DNA from: Deltaproteobacteria bacterium
Lineage (GTDB): Bacteria > Myxococcota_C > UBA6777
Direction of reading: 5' to 3'
Assembly: GCA_006226375.1 (NCBI GenBank)
Contig: SBHC01000063.1
Span: forward strand, 295,075-359,074
DNA length: 64,000 bases
This document shows positions 26,679 to 34,534 of this stretch, in pieces (position 1 is the stretch's first letter; every line of letters starts with the position of its first letter). The notes below the pieces were generated by a model. The model was not told the DNA's origin. It saw only the letters and a program-made list of their open reading frames with translations, and searched no databases. The position numbers and the translations under genes are program-made.

Positions 26679-27867
26679 GCCCCTGACTGACGGCACCCTG
26701 TTCTCGGTACCTGGCATCCGCGGAGGCTCTCGACGGACAGGCGTGAAGCCTTCAGGAAACCCTGATCTTGCAGTGATAGTCGCTGACCAAGAGATGAACA
26801 GCGCGGCCATGTTTACAACCAACGCGTGCGCTGCTGCCCCCGTCCATGTGTCACGAGCAAGACTCGCGCAGAGTCCACGGACTCGCTCGATTGTAGTCAA
26901 CAGCGGCAACGCCAACGCCCTGACAGGACCGCAAGGAATGCGTGACGCTGAAGCCATGCTCCACACGCTGGAACAAAGCTGTGGTGGCCCTGGCTTGGTC
27001 CTCTCCACAGGCATCATTGGCGTCCCCCTTCCCACCGAGAAAGTCCTCACAGGAATTCGTGAAGCAAGCCGTGACCTCTCCGTGAACCAGCACGAAGTGG
27101 TGCAAGCCATCCTGACAACAGATACCTGCGAAAAAACCGCAGCGGTTCACATCGTAGAACGGGAAGCTCCTCATCGAACCTGGACGGTCGGTGGGATCGC
27201 CAAAGGCTCCGGCATGATTCACCCGAACATGGCGACCATGTTGGGCATCATGGCGACAAACTTGCCTTTGCCAGCAGAGCACGTTCGACACGCGCTCCGC
27301 ACCGCAGTCGATCAGTCGTTCCACCGCATCTCTGTCGACGGAGACACCAGCACCAACGACACGGTTGTCTTGCTTGCTCCTCCCGCCGATGTGGACGTTG
27401 ACGCTGAACTGTTTGAAGCGTTTCAGGAAGCCCTCACGTTCGTGGCCCACACCCTCGCCCAAAAGATCGTCAACGACGGCGAAGGGGCCACACGCTGGAT
27501 GAACGTCCATGTGCAAGGCGCTCGCTCGGACAGCGACGCTCACCAAGTGGCGACTGCGATCGCGTGCTCACCTCTGGTGAAAACCGCGCTGGCAGGAGGA
27601 AACCCAAACTGGGGTCGAATCATGTCAGCGGCAGGCAACGCGAACGTACCGCTCTCCCCTGAGAATCTGACACTGCAGCTAGGCGAACACATCGTCTTTG
27701 CGAACGGTCGCCCCATTCCAGTGGATGAGGACTTACTGAATCAAACGTTCGCAGAGCGCCGCGTCACGGTGGTCCTCGACCTCGGCGCAGGACCTCACAA
27801 AAGCAGCATGTCCACGATTGATCTTACCCATGGTTACATCGAGATCAACGCAGAATACACCACCTAA
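26653..27867 (+). CDS. argJ: Bifunctional ornithine acetyltransferase / N-acetylglutamate synthase
   Basis: A 404-residue enzyme that moves the acetyl group from acetylornithine to glutamate and so recycles it. It is made as a precursor cleaved by itself between residues 194 and 195: the motif KGSGMIHPNMATML is intact, with Thr195 as the new N-terminal nucleophile. The start at 26653 is set by AAGGA upstream; the longer frame from 26437 runs through the overlapping GNAT gene. With argC, argB and argD it completes a cyclic acetyl pathway to ornithine; the argF/G/H genes are not in this window. Confidence 0.95.
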   Translation: MSNKPYVLEPLTDGTLFSVPGIRGGSRRTGVKPSGNPDLAVIVADQEMNSAAMFTTNACAAAPVHVSRARLAQSPRTRSIVVNSGNANALTGPQGMRDAEAMLHTLEQSCGGPGLVLSTGIIGVPLPTEKVLTGIREASRDLSVNQHEVVQAILTTDTCEKTAAVHIVEREAPHRTWTVGGIAKGSGMIHPNMATMLGIMATNLPLPAEHVRHALRTAVDQSFHRISVDGDTSTNDTVVLLAPPADVDVDAELFEAFQEALTFVAHTLAQKIVNDGEGATRWMNVHVQGARSDSDAHQVATAIACSPLVKTALAGGNPNWGRIMSAAGNANVPLSPENLTLQLGEHIVFANGRPIPVDEDLLNQTFAERRVTVVLDLGAGPHKSSMSTIDLTHGYIEINAEYTT

Positions 27868-27919
27868 AAAAACACCATACACTTTGAACAACCGAGTCCA
27901 CGACAAACCTTAAGGGAGA

Positions 27920-28525
27920 ATGATGCGAAATCACCAAACCCAACTCAAGCCAACAAAAGCTTCCGAAGTCTTCGAGATCCGGCCGGCCCGCCAGGAAGAC
28001 ATGATGACAGTAGCGGCCTTGGTCAGCTCCTCTGCCGACTGGTACCGCGAGTTCATCGACGAGAAGGATCTCGACGAGCACGAGGTTGGCGAAGAATGGG
28101 CAGAGATCAACTTCCAGCGACGCGATTTTTATCTGGCTTTCGTAGGCGAGACTCCAGTAGGCACCATCTCATTGCAGTACTTTGGAGAGTACGCGTACCT
28201 CGGCTACATCTACCTTGATGTCAACTACGTAGGCCGTGGATACGGACGCAAGCTGATGCGCTTTGGAGAAGCACAAGCCAAGCGCAAAGGCATGAAGGGG
28301 ATGGCGCTGATCGCTCATCCTGAAGCAGAGTGGGCTGTTCGTGCCTACCTCAAGTATGGGTTTCACTGCAAAACCCGAACCAAATCGGAAGTGCTAGCCT
28401 GGAACAACGGCGCACTCAAGCCTCACTACGAAGAAGGGTTTGAGCTTTACCTCTATCCCTTCCGAAAAGACTTGCCCCTCTCGACACAACCTTCAGCCTT
28501 TTCGTCGATGGCCGCTGCGACCTGA
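27920..28525 (+). CDS. GNAT N-acetyltransferase
   Basis: A 201-residue acetyltransferase of the GNAT superfamily. The acetyl-CoA loop is visible as LDVNYVGRGYGRKLMRFGE, followed by ALIAHPEAEWAVRAYLKYGF, the usual W/Y-x-x-x-G-F end. AAGGGAGA precedes the start. It is unlike the smaller GNAT protein upstream: it has a longer N-terminus and a charged D/E-rich region (EKDLDEHEVGEEWAEINF). It lies 50 bases after argJ and 167 bases before the ATP-grasp gene on the same strand. That position fits either an extension of the arginine operon or the start of a separate pathway. Substrate unknown. Confidence 0.78.
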   Translation: MMRNHQTQLKPTKASEVFEIRPARQEDMMTVAALVSSSADWYREFIDEKDLDEHEVGEEWAEINFQRRDFYLAFVGETPVGTISLQYFGEYAYLGYIYLDVNYVGRGYGRKLMRFGEAQAKRKGMKGMALIAHPEAEWAVRAYLKYGFHCKTRTKSEVLAWNNGALKPHYEEGFELYLYPFRKDLPLSTQPSAFSSMAAAT

Positions 28526-28692
28526 TCCCAATCCTTTTCCCTCAAGCCCCAACACGTCTCTTTGGAGAACGTGCCCAACTACTCGGCGCCACCGTCAACT
28601 TGTGTCCCATCCGTTTCGCTTGTTGATGCAACGCTGGGCCTTTCTTTGTTCTACCGAATTCACTCCCCTCTCTACCCAGAAGGAGGCTCTTA

Positions 28693-29964
28693 ATGAGTTC
28701 ATCCCGAGACCACAGCGAGTATCCCATCCGTACAGCCTTGCTTGGCTTCTGCATCCCTGCGATGGAGGCCCTCCACGCACACAATCATTCTTTTGTAGCC
28801 GTGGTCCCTGAAGAGTTCACAGCGTACATGGAAGAGCATAAGATCCCCTATATATCGTGGGACTTTGGTCGATTGAACGAACAATCCGAACGCCTTGCGA
28901 TGATGTTAACCGAGCGAGGAGTCAAAGTAGCTGTTCCTCTTTATGAGGAGACTGTCGAGTGGGCGGGTGCTCTCAACGGACGCTTCCGAGATGACCCCCG
29001 ATTGTTCACCCGCTACCTGCTGTTTCGCGACAAAGCGATGATGAAGCGCCGCGCTCAAATGCACGGCATCCGAGTCGGTGTGTTTGAAGAAGCCGACAAC
29101 AAAGAAGACGTGAACCGCTTCTTTAAGCGCGTCAACACCGCGCTCACCAAAATTGAAGGGGACGTCGAAGATCCGATTCACCTCAAGCCCCTCAACGCTG
29201 CCGGTAGCATGGGTCACAAGATGATCCGAACCCTGGCAGACATCGAAACGCTGACCGAGAAGAACTTCCCCTGCTTGTTGGAAACGCACCTCAACGGTCA
29301 AGAGTTCTCGTGCGAGGTGTTTGTACATAACAAGAAGATTCGGTTCCTGAACATCACAGAGTACATCCACCTGGGCTACTCCAACTTTGTTCCCGCGTCG
29401 CCAACACTCGAGAAACGACGCAAAGTCATCAAGCAGGCCGTCCAAGATTTGATCGATGCGTTTGACATTGAGTACGGCATGATTCACCCCGAGTTCTTCA
29501 TCACGCCCGACAACAAGATCAACTTCGGTGAGGTCGCAGCCCGTGTTCCTGGCGGACACATCTTTGAGTTGATCAAAAAAGCGCACGGGTTCGACCCGTT
29601 CATGGGCTTCGTGTTGTGCGCAGACCCCGAAACCACCGAGGCCCAACTCAAAAAGTTCTTTCCCAAAGAGAGCGCAGCGGACGAGTACGCAGGCTGCCTG
29701 ATGGTCTACCCCAAACAGTCCATCATTACGCGAGCCAAGATGCCTTCGGAGTTGTTGGTCCACCCCTACTACGAGAAACACAACTTGTTTGTCCCAACCA
29801 ATCCGAAAGTCGCGGAGCGTGAGGCCTACGGGAATCACTACGGCACCATCTACTTCAAGGGAAACGACCCTGAAACGATGCGAAAACTCCTTCTTGAATA
29901 CGAAGAAGTGAGCTTCTACGAAAGCCCTGAGCGCAAAGCGGAAGGAGACAACAGCACATGGTAG
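28693..29964 (+). CDS. ATP-grasp ligase
   Basis: A 423-residue protein with the ATP-grasp layout of the carbamoyl-phosphate synthetase/biotin carboxylase-like ligases that join a carboxylate to an amine through an acylphosphate. Residues 60-120 resemble the N-terminal fold (DDPRLFTRYLLFRDKAMMKRRAQMHGI, where the helix precedes the ATP domain). PIHLKPLNAAGSMGHKMI is the glycine-rich lid, LETHLNGQEFSCEVF the ATP loop, and MIHPEFFITPDNKINFGEVAARVPG the metal-binding end. The start is set by AGAAGGAGG. Its TAG stop overlaps the ATG of the next gene by 7 bases, which shows tight coupling. It probably makes an amide or peptide bond; the substrates are unknown. Confidence 0.85.
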   Translation: MSSSRDHSEYPIRTALLGFCIPAMEALHAHNHSFVAVVPEEFTAYMEEHKIPYISWDFGRLNEQSERLAMMLTERGVKVAVPLYEETVEWAGALNGRFRDDPRLFTRYLLFRDKAMMKRRAQMHGIRVGVFEEADNKEDVNRFFKRVNTALTKIEGDVEDPIHLKPLNAAGSMGHKMIRTLADIETLTEKNFPCLLETHLNGQEFSCEVFVHNKKIRFLNITEYIHLGYSNFVPASPTLEKRRKVIKQAVQDLIDAFDIEYGMIHPEFFITPDNKINFGEVAARVPGGHIFELIKKAHGFDPFMGFVLCADPETTEAQLKKFFPKESAADEYAGCLMVYPKQSIITRAKMPSELLVHPYYEKHNLFVPTNPKVAEREAYGNHYGTIYFKGNDPETMRKLLLEYEEVSFYESPERKAEGDNSTW

Positions 29965-32012
29965 CAAAACCCCGAAAATCCAAGAACGGGAGCCCACAAG
30001 CAACGGCTCCCTCGACCGCCAACAGCGAGTCGGGTCCCGCGAATGCCTTGGCGATACTCAAAACCAAGCTCGCTGAGACGCTGGAGCGTCTCGGAGAAGC
30101 CACAGAGTTTGCCAAAAGCACGTACCAGACCGACGCTTTCCAACTCGCTGAAACCATGATGGCGAGCCAGGAAGGCATGGAAGCGCTCTACGAATATGCC
30201 GATCAGTTCGACGATGTGGGCCTGTTCTACGGTGGCCCCTGGCATGACCCATCCAAGCTCCTTGCACCCTTGGTATCGGGCTGCTTGAAGGGCAAAGGCG
30301 TGTTCCCCATCATCGAAATCCTCAGCGACCTACGCATGCTCGCCATCGCAAAAGGCCAAGCCAAAAGCGAGCTGGTATCCACCGAAGAAGCGCTTGCCTT
30401 TCTCAACGAAGCCATGGCCTTGAACCTCGACCTCCTGTTCCCTTCAGAGGCCGAGGCGATGCCAGTGGAGCTGGTCCCACACTACGACGCAAGCGTCCGT
30501 ATGTTTGCTCTCATCGCCAAAGAGGTAGGATTCGCCTCGTTGCACGAAACGGTGCTGCGAGAGATCGAGGCGATTTGTGCGCAGCGACCGATTGTGACGA
30601 AGCATGTCACCACCATCATTCGGATGGCCGAACGCATCCCGAAGGACAAGATGGAACCCAAACATGTGTCGCAACTGGAACGATACCGTTTTGCGCTCCA
30701 AGGACCCACCCCATTGAGCCGAGAATATCCGAGCTTTGCAACGTACCGCTCCAACCTTCAGAAGTTGAGCACAGAGAAGCTTCAGAGCGAGGCCGAGCAG
30801 TTTGCACGCTCCATCAATGAGACTGGGTTGGTCAGCCCACATCACGCAGTGTTGCTGCGTTATCTAACCTCCAAGGCTCCAGAGTTGCTCCCTCTAACCC
30901 TTGGATTGAACGACGTGGGTACCGCTGAACTCATCCAAAACAGTGAGTTTGTTCATCAGGTATGCAAGGTCGCCATCCTCCCCTCAACGGCTCAGTCGGT
31001 CTATGGTCTGGCCCGCATGTTGGAGCGAGGGTTGTTTTCACGCAATGAGATTCGGGTGGGTCTGGAAAACCTGATTTTCCTCGACATAAGCGGCAAGGTA
31101 CGTCGCAACTTGATGTACCAACGAGACAGCAAAGACGGCGCGACCGCGAACTCCATTCTTCTGGCTGGAACGCTGTCGGTCTTGGGCCAGCCTCTGGGCG
31201 TGGGTCAAGGAAACAACCCAACATGCCAGGCCGCGCGAGGGATTAGCTTGTGGTCACAACACGCCCCTGGCTACTTGTTGAAGCTGTTGATCTCCGCTGC
31301 CCGTGACGGCTTCATTGAGATGTCATTGGAAGACACGACGTTCCGCTCCGACTCGATCCCTGAAGAGAACTACAACAAGTTGGACCTTCACCTCGACGGA
31401 GTATCCATTGTGTTGGTTCCTCACCTGGATCACTTGTACCATCTGATGATGGTGAAGGTCGCGCTTCGCTCGGAAGATAGCCACAAGTGGGTCAACCCCG
31501 CGCTCTACGGACGCTGGGTTCAACGAGGATTCTCCTCTGTGTTCGCCGACCCCGCGCAGACCACCATCAACGATTACGAAGCGTTTGTGCGTCGCTTCTA
31601 CGCAACGCACCACCCTGCGTACAGCGACTCCAACCCGTTGATGTATCCCAACCCTGTGGGGTTGTGTCTAACCAACAGCCACGGCGACTATATCGGCCCT
31701 CACGCCATCTCTCTGCAACGAGTGGCCGAAGACCCCAAAGGCTTGCTTCGGGCGTACTTCTACAACCCCAACAACGAGGGACGTCAGAATTGGGGGTTTG
31801 GAGTGAAACCTTCCATTGCAGAGAACGGTGAGAAAGAGGGCGAATCGTCCCTTCCGTTTGCCGACTTTCTGTCCCGGATTTACGCCTTCCACTACAACCC
31901 CTACGAGCAAGGTGATGCCTATGCCGTGCCTGATGACATCGTAAACGAAGTCACAGAAGCCGTGAAGAAATCGTGGGGACGGAGCTTTACCTGGTCCCAT
32001 GATGCGGGCTAA
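29958..32012 (+). CDS. Large protein of unknown family with papain-like Cys/His/Asn order
   Basis: A 684-residue protein with no signal peptide and no membrane segment. I do not recognise the family. The first 70 residues are Ser/Thr/Pro-rich; a helical region follows to about 390. The C-terminal half has a striking order: NNPTCQAARGISLW with Cys423, GPHAISLQRV with His582, and YFYNPNNEGRQNWG with Asn603. The spacing (159 then 21) resembles papain-like enzymes (134 and 16 in papain), where Cys heads a helix, His is on a strand, and Asn is next to a Trp/Gly. It could be a peptidase, a transglutaminase-like or acyltransferase. It overlaps the ATP-grasp gene and is 68 bases before the M20 gene, so all three probably act together. 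Confidence 0.75.
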   Translation: MVAKPRKSKNGSPQATAPSTANSESGPANALAILKTKLAETLERLGEATEFAKSTYQTDAFQLAETMMASQEGMEALYEYADQFDDVGLFYGGPWHDPSKLLAPLVSGCLKGKGVFPIIEILSDLRMLAIAKGQAKSELVSTEEALAFLNEAMALNLDLLFPSEAEAMPVELVPHYDASVRMFALIAKEVGFASLHETVLREIEAICAQRPIVTKHVTTIIRMAERIPKDKMEPKHVSQLERYRFALQGPTPLSREYPSFATYRSNLQKLSTEKLQSEAEQFARSINETGLVSPHHAVLLRYLTSKAPELLPLTLGLNDVGTAELIQNSEFVHQVCKVAILPSTAQSVYGLARMLERGLFSRNEIRVGLENLIFLDISGKVRRNLMYQRDSKDGATANSILLAGTLSVLGQPLGVGQGNNPTCQAARGISLWSQHAPGYLLKLLISAARDGFIEMSLEDTTFRSDSIPEENYNKLDLHLDGVSIVLVPHLDHLYHLMMVKVALRSEDSHKWVNPALYGRWVQRGFSSVFADPAQTTINDYEAFVRRFYATHHPAYSDSNPLMYPNPVGLCLTNSHGDYIGPHAISLQRVAEDPKGLLRAYFYNPNNEGRQNWGFGVKPSIAENGEKEGESSLPFADFLSRIYAFHYNPYEQGDAYAVPDDIVNEVTEAVKKSWGRSFTWSHDAG

Positions 32013-32079
32013 ATGAAAGCATCTCTACCACACAGAGCGGGTGAGGTTCCCCGTCATGATTGGAGAAACGAGTTAGACC

Positions 32080-33267
32080 ATGATCTCACGAACCATTCAA
32101 TCGTACATTCCCAACCTGATTGACATTCGGCACGACCTCCACCGTCACCCAGAGGTCTCCGGCCAAGAAAGACTCACAGCCGAGCGAGTACTCAATTACG
32201 TGAAACCGTTCGAACCCGATTGGGTGTTGGAAAGATTGGGTGGCCACGGTCTGGCCTTCTGCTACAAGGGAGAACACCCAGGACCCACCATCATGCTCCG
32301 CTGTGAGTTGGACGCTCTGCCCATCACAGAGATCAACACCTTTGGGTATCGGTCCACTGTCCCTGGGGTGTCTCACAAGTGCGGTCATGACGGGCACATG
32401 AGCATCCTCATTGGAATGGCGCGATTGCTCCATGAACACCCGATTACACACGGACAGGTGGTGTTGCTGTTTCAACCGGCAGAAGAGAATGGCGAAGGAG
32501 CGAAGGCTGTCTTGCACGACGAGACGTTTCTGTCGATTCGTCCGGACTTTGCGTTTGCGCTCCATAATCTTCCTGGCTACCCGAAAGGGCAGCTCCAGAT
32601 CCGCAACGGAGCGATGGCCTGTGCCTCACGCGGAATGCACCTGACCCTGCTAGGCAAGACCTCCCACGCCGCCTGGCCCGAAGACGGGAAGAGCCCGGCG
32701 ATTGCGATGTGTCGCATCATCGAGGGCCTGACCTTGCTCCCTCATGCTCCTGCTCTCCAGCACTGCTTCAACCTGGTAAGCGTAGTGCAAGCCAACCTCG
32801 GACGTGACGGCTTTGGAACGGTCCCTGGAGAGGCCAACATCTCAGCAACCCTGCGCTCCGACCACGAAGATGGCATCCAGTTCCTGATTCAACAAAGCAA
32901 CTTGTTGATCGAACAGTGGCTTGCCATCCATGGCCTGGAACACACGATGCACTGGTCCGATATCTTTGAGCTGAGCGTCAACGACCCAAGTGCCGCCGAC
33001 TTCGTCCGAAAAGCGGCACAAAACAGTCAAATTCCGGTACACGAGATGCCCGATCCGCTACGCGCGTCGGAAGACTTTGGGGTCTTTACCCAACAATTTC
33101 CTGGCGCCTTGTTTGGCCTGGGCAGCGGTGAGCAAAGCCCCCAACTTCACAACCCAGACTACGACTTTCCCGATGACATCATCGAATACGGCGTCCAAAC
33201 CTTCTGGAACATCGTTCAAGAATGCATCAACCAGGAAACGGAAGCCCAACTTCAAGACATGGATTAA
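32080..33267 (+). CDS. M20-family amidohydrolase (HipO-like)
   Basis: A 395-residue metal-dependent amidohydrolase of the M20D type that removes acyl groups from amino acids or small peptides. Metal-ligand motifs: HKCGHDGHMSILIGMARLL with the Cys-Gly-His-Asp-Gly-His signature, FQPAEENGEGAKAVL with the catalytic Glu, and FALHNLPG. The dimerisation domain contains GKTSHAAWPEDGKSPA. The closest relatives would be hippurate hydrolase or acetylornithine deacetylase-like deacylases. It ends the run of same-strand genes that begins with argC; in this position an ArgE-like deacetylase is thinkable but argJ makes one unnecessary. Confidence 0.9.
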   Translation: MISRTIQSYIPNLIDIRHDLHRHPEVSGQERLTAERVLNYVKPFEPDWVLERLGGHGLAFCYKGEHPGPTIMLRCELDALPITEINTFGYRSTVPGVSHKCGHDGHMSILIGMARLLHEHPITHGQVVLLFQPAEENGEGAKAVLHDETFLSIRPDFAFALHNLPGYPKGQLQIRNGAMACASRGMHLTLLGKTSHAAWPEDGKSPAIAMCRIIEGLTLLPHAPALQHCFNLVSVVQANLGRDGFGTVPGEANISATLRSDHEDGIQFLIQQSNLLIEQWLAIHGLEHTMHWSDIFELSVNDPSAADFVRKAAQNSQIPVHEMPDPLRASEDFGVFTQQFPGALFGLGSGEQSPQLHNPDYDFPDDIIEYGVQTFWNIVQECINQETEAQLQDMD

Positions 33268-33303
33268 GAAAGTTGGGTTCCTCTTGGCGAGCACAATGTC
33301 TGC

Positions 33304-34446
33304 TTAGCGGAGAGAGCTTCCTGCCTGACGTAGCATCACCTTGTCGCTGTTGAAAGCAGCCTTGAATCCACGAAGTTTGCCAGGAATGGCGCCCAGCTTA
33401 CGACCCAACGCGCTGATCTTGTTTTGGTACCGCCGCAGCGCCCCAATCTTAAGACCCTTCTTCAGCCCTTTCTCGATCTTCTTCATCAACGGCTTAATCA
33501 CTTTGTTGATCACGTCATTCACGGGCTTTTGTGCAGCCTTTGCGAGCTTGTTAATTCGTCCGGCGACCTTGGAGATCTGGAAGCAGAATCGGACCTTTTT
33601 GGTCTTGACCTTGGTCTTCCACACCTTCTTTTTGACCTTCACTTTGACCTTCACACCGTAGGTCACGCAACGCTTCTTCTGCATCTCTTTGACAAGACGC
33701 TTCGCCGCAGAAAAGACCGGCTTCATCGCAGAGTTCACCTTTTTCAAGCCGCTCTCCAGCAACTTCACAGGCTTCTGTATGGGCCGAAGCGCCGTCCGAA
33801 TCCCCGTAAACGTGGGCTTGTACTGCACGATGATGCCCTTCACTTTGCTCAGCCGGGCCACACTCTGTTGGATGCGTTGTTTGTATCGTTTTGCAAGCTT
33901 CGCAAACTTTTGTGCCTTGCTCTTTACACCACTCCGCGTGACGTTTTGGTCCATAATCTTGGCACGACCACAGACATACACACCAGCAGCTTGCACCGCA
34001 TACATCCCTGCGTTCACACCCAACCAAGCGTAGGACATCGGAACATAGACCTTTTTGTAGATCTGAGCGGTGCGAGAGTCGAGCTTGGCCGACTTGATCA
34101 CCTTGTTGGTGTTGTCCATAAGAGGGATAGCGACGCGCCCAAACGCCTTCAAAGGCCCTGCCCAGCTAAGCGCACGAAGCGACTTGGAGCTTCCATCCAG
34201 ACCAGTCTCCAGGGTCTTCCTTTGCGCCTCGATGTTAATCAGCGCGGCAAGGGTTCCCCCAAAGGCAGTGATGCTGTAGGTCATGATGGTTCGCGTGGTG
34301 TTCAACGCCTTGTTTTGTCCAAAGAAGTCGCTGACAGCGCAGAAGTCTTTTTTGGACGAACCCCATGCCTGGGTCGGCAAAGCAACAAGACAACAAACCA
34401 GCCCGATCCAAACGGCGTTTCGCATCCAAGTCCCCAACAATGGCAT
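33304..34446 (-). CDS. Secreted highly basic (lysine-rich) protein
   Basis: A 380-residue protein starting with a signal peptide (MRNAVWIGLVCCLVALPTQAWG). The start at 34446 has AGGAGAAG 7 bases upstream; an ATG at 34425 is an alternative. After a hydrophobic region (residues 50-170, with an alpha-helical look), the C-terminal 210 residues are dominated by lysine and arginine: KVKVKKKVWKTKVKTKKV, then long amphipathic segments such as KPLMKKIEKGLKKGLKIG. The pI must be very high. The basic helices suggest a DNA, peptidoglycan or membrane-binding or antibacterial role, but no family is recognised. It converges with the M20 gene (36 bases between stops). Confidence 0.68.
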   Translation of the reverse strand: MPLLGTWMRNAVWIGLVCCLVALPTQAWGSSKKDFCAVSDFFGQNKALNTTRTIMTYSITAFGGTLAALINIEAQRKTLETGLDGSSKSLRALSWAGPLKAFGRVAIPLMDNTNKVIKSAKLDSRTAQIYKKVYVPMSYAWLGVNAGMYAVQAAGVYVCGRAKIMDQNVTRSGVKSKAQKFAKLAKRYKQRIQQSVARLSKVKGIIVQYKPTFTGIRTALRPIQKPVKLLESGLKKVNSAMKPVFSAAKRLVKEMQKKRCVTYGVKVKVKVKKKVWKTKVKTKKVRFCFQISKVAGRINKLAKAAQKPVNDVINKVIKPLMKKIEKGLKKGLKIGALRRYQNKISALGRKLGAIPGKLRGFKAAFNSDKVMLRQAGSSLR

Positions 34447-34534
34447 CCAACTTCTCCTGTTCTGTGGATTTCCTGTAAAAATCTACGATATGTCTCGACA
34501 GACGCTCCACTCGGCCATCCGCTCACACCTGCTT

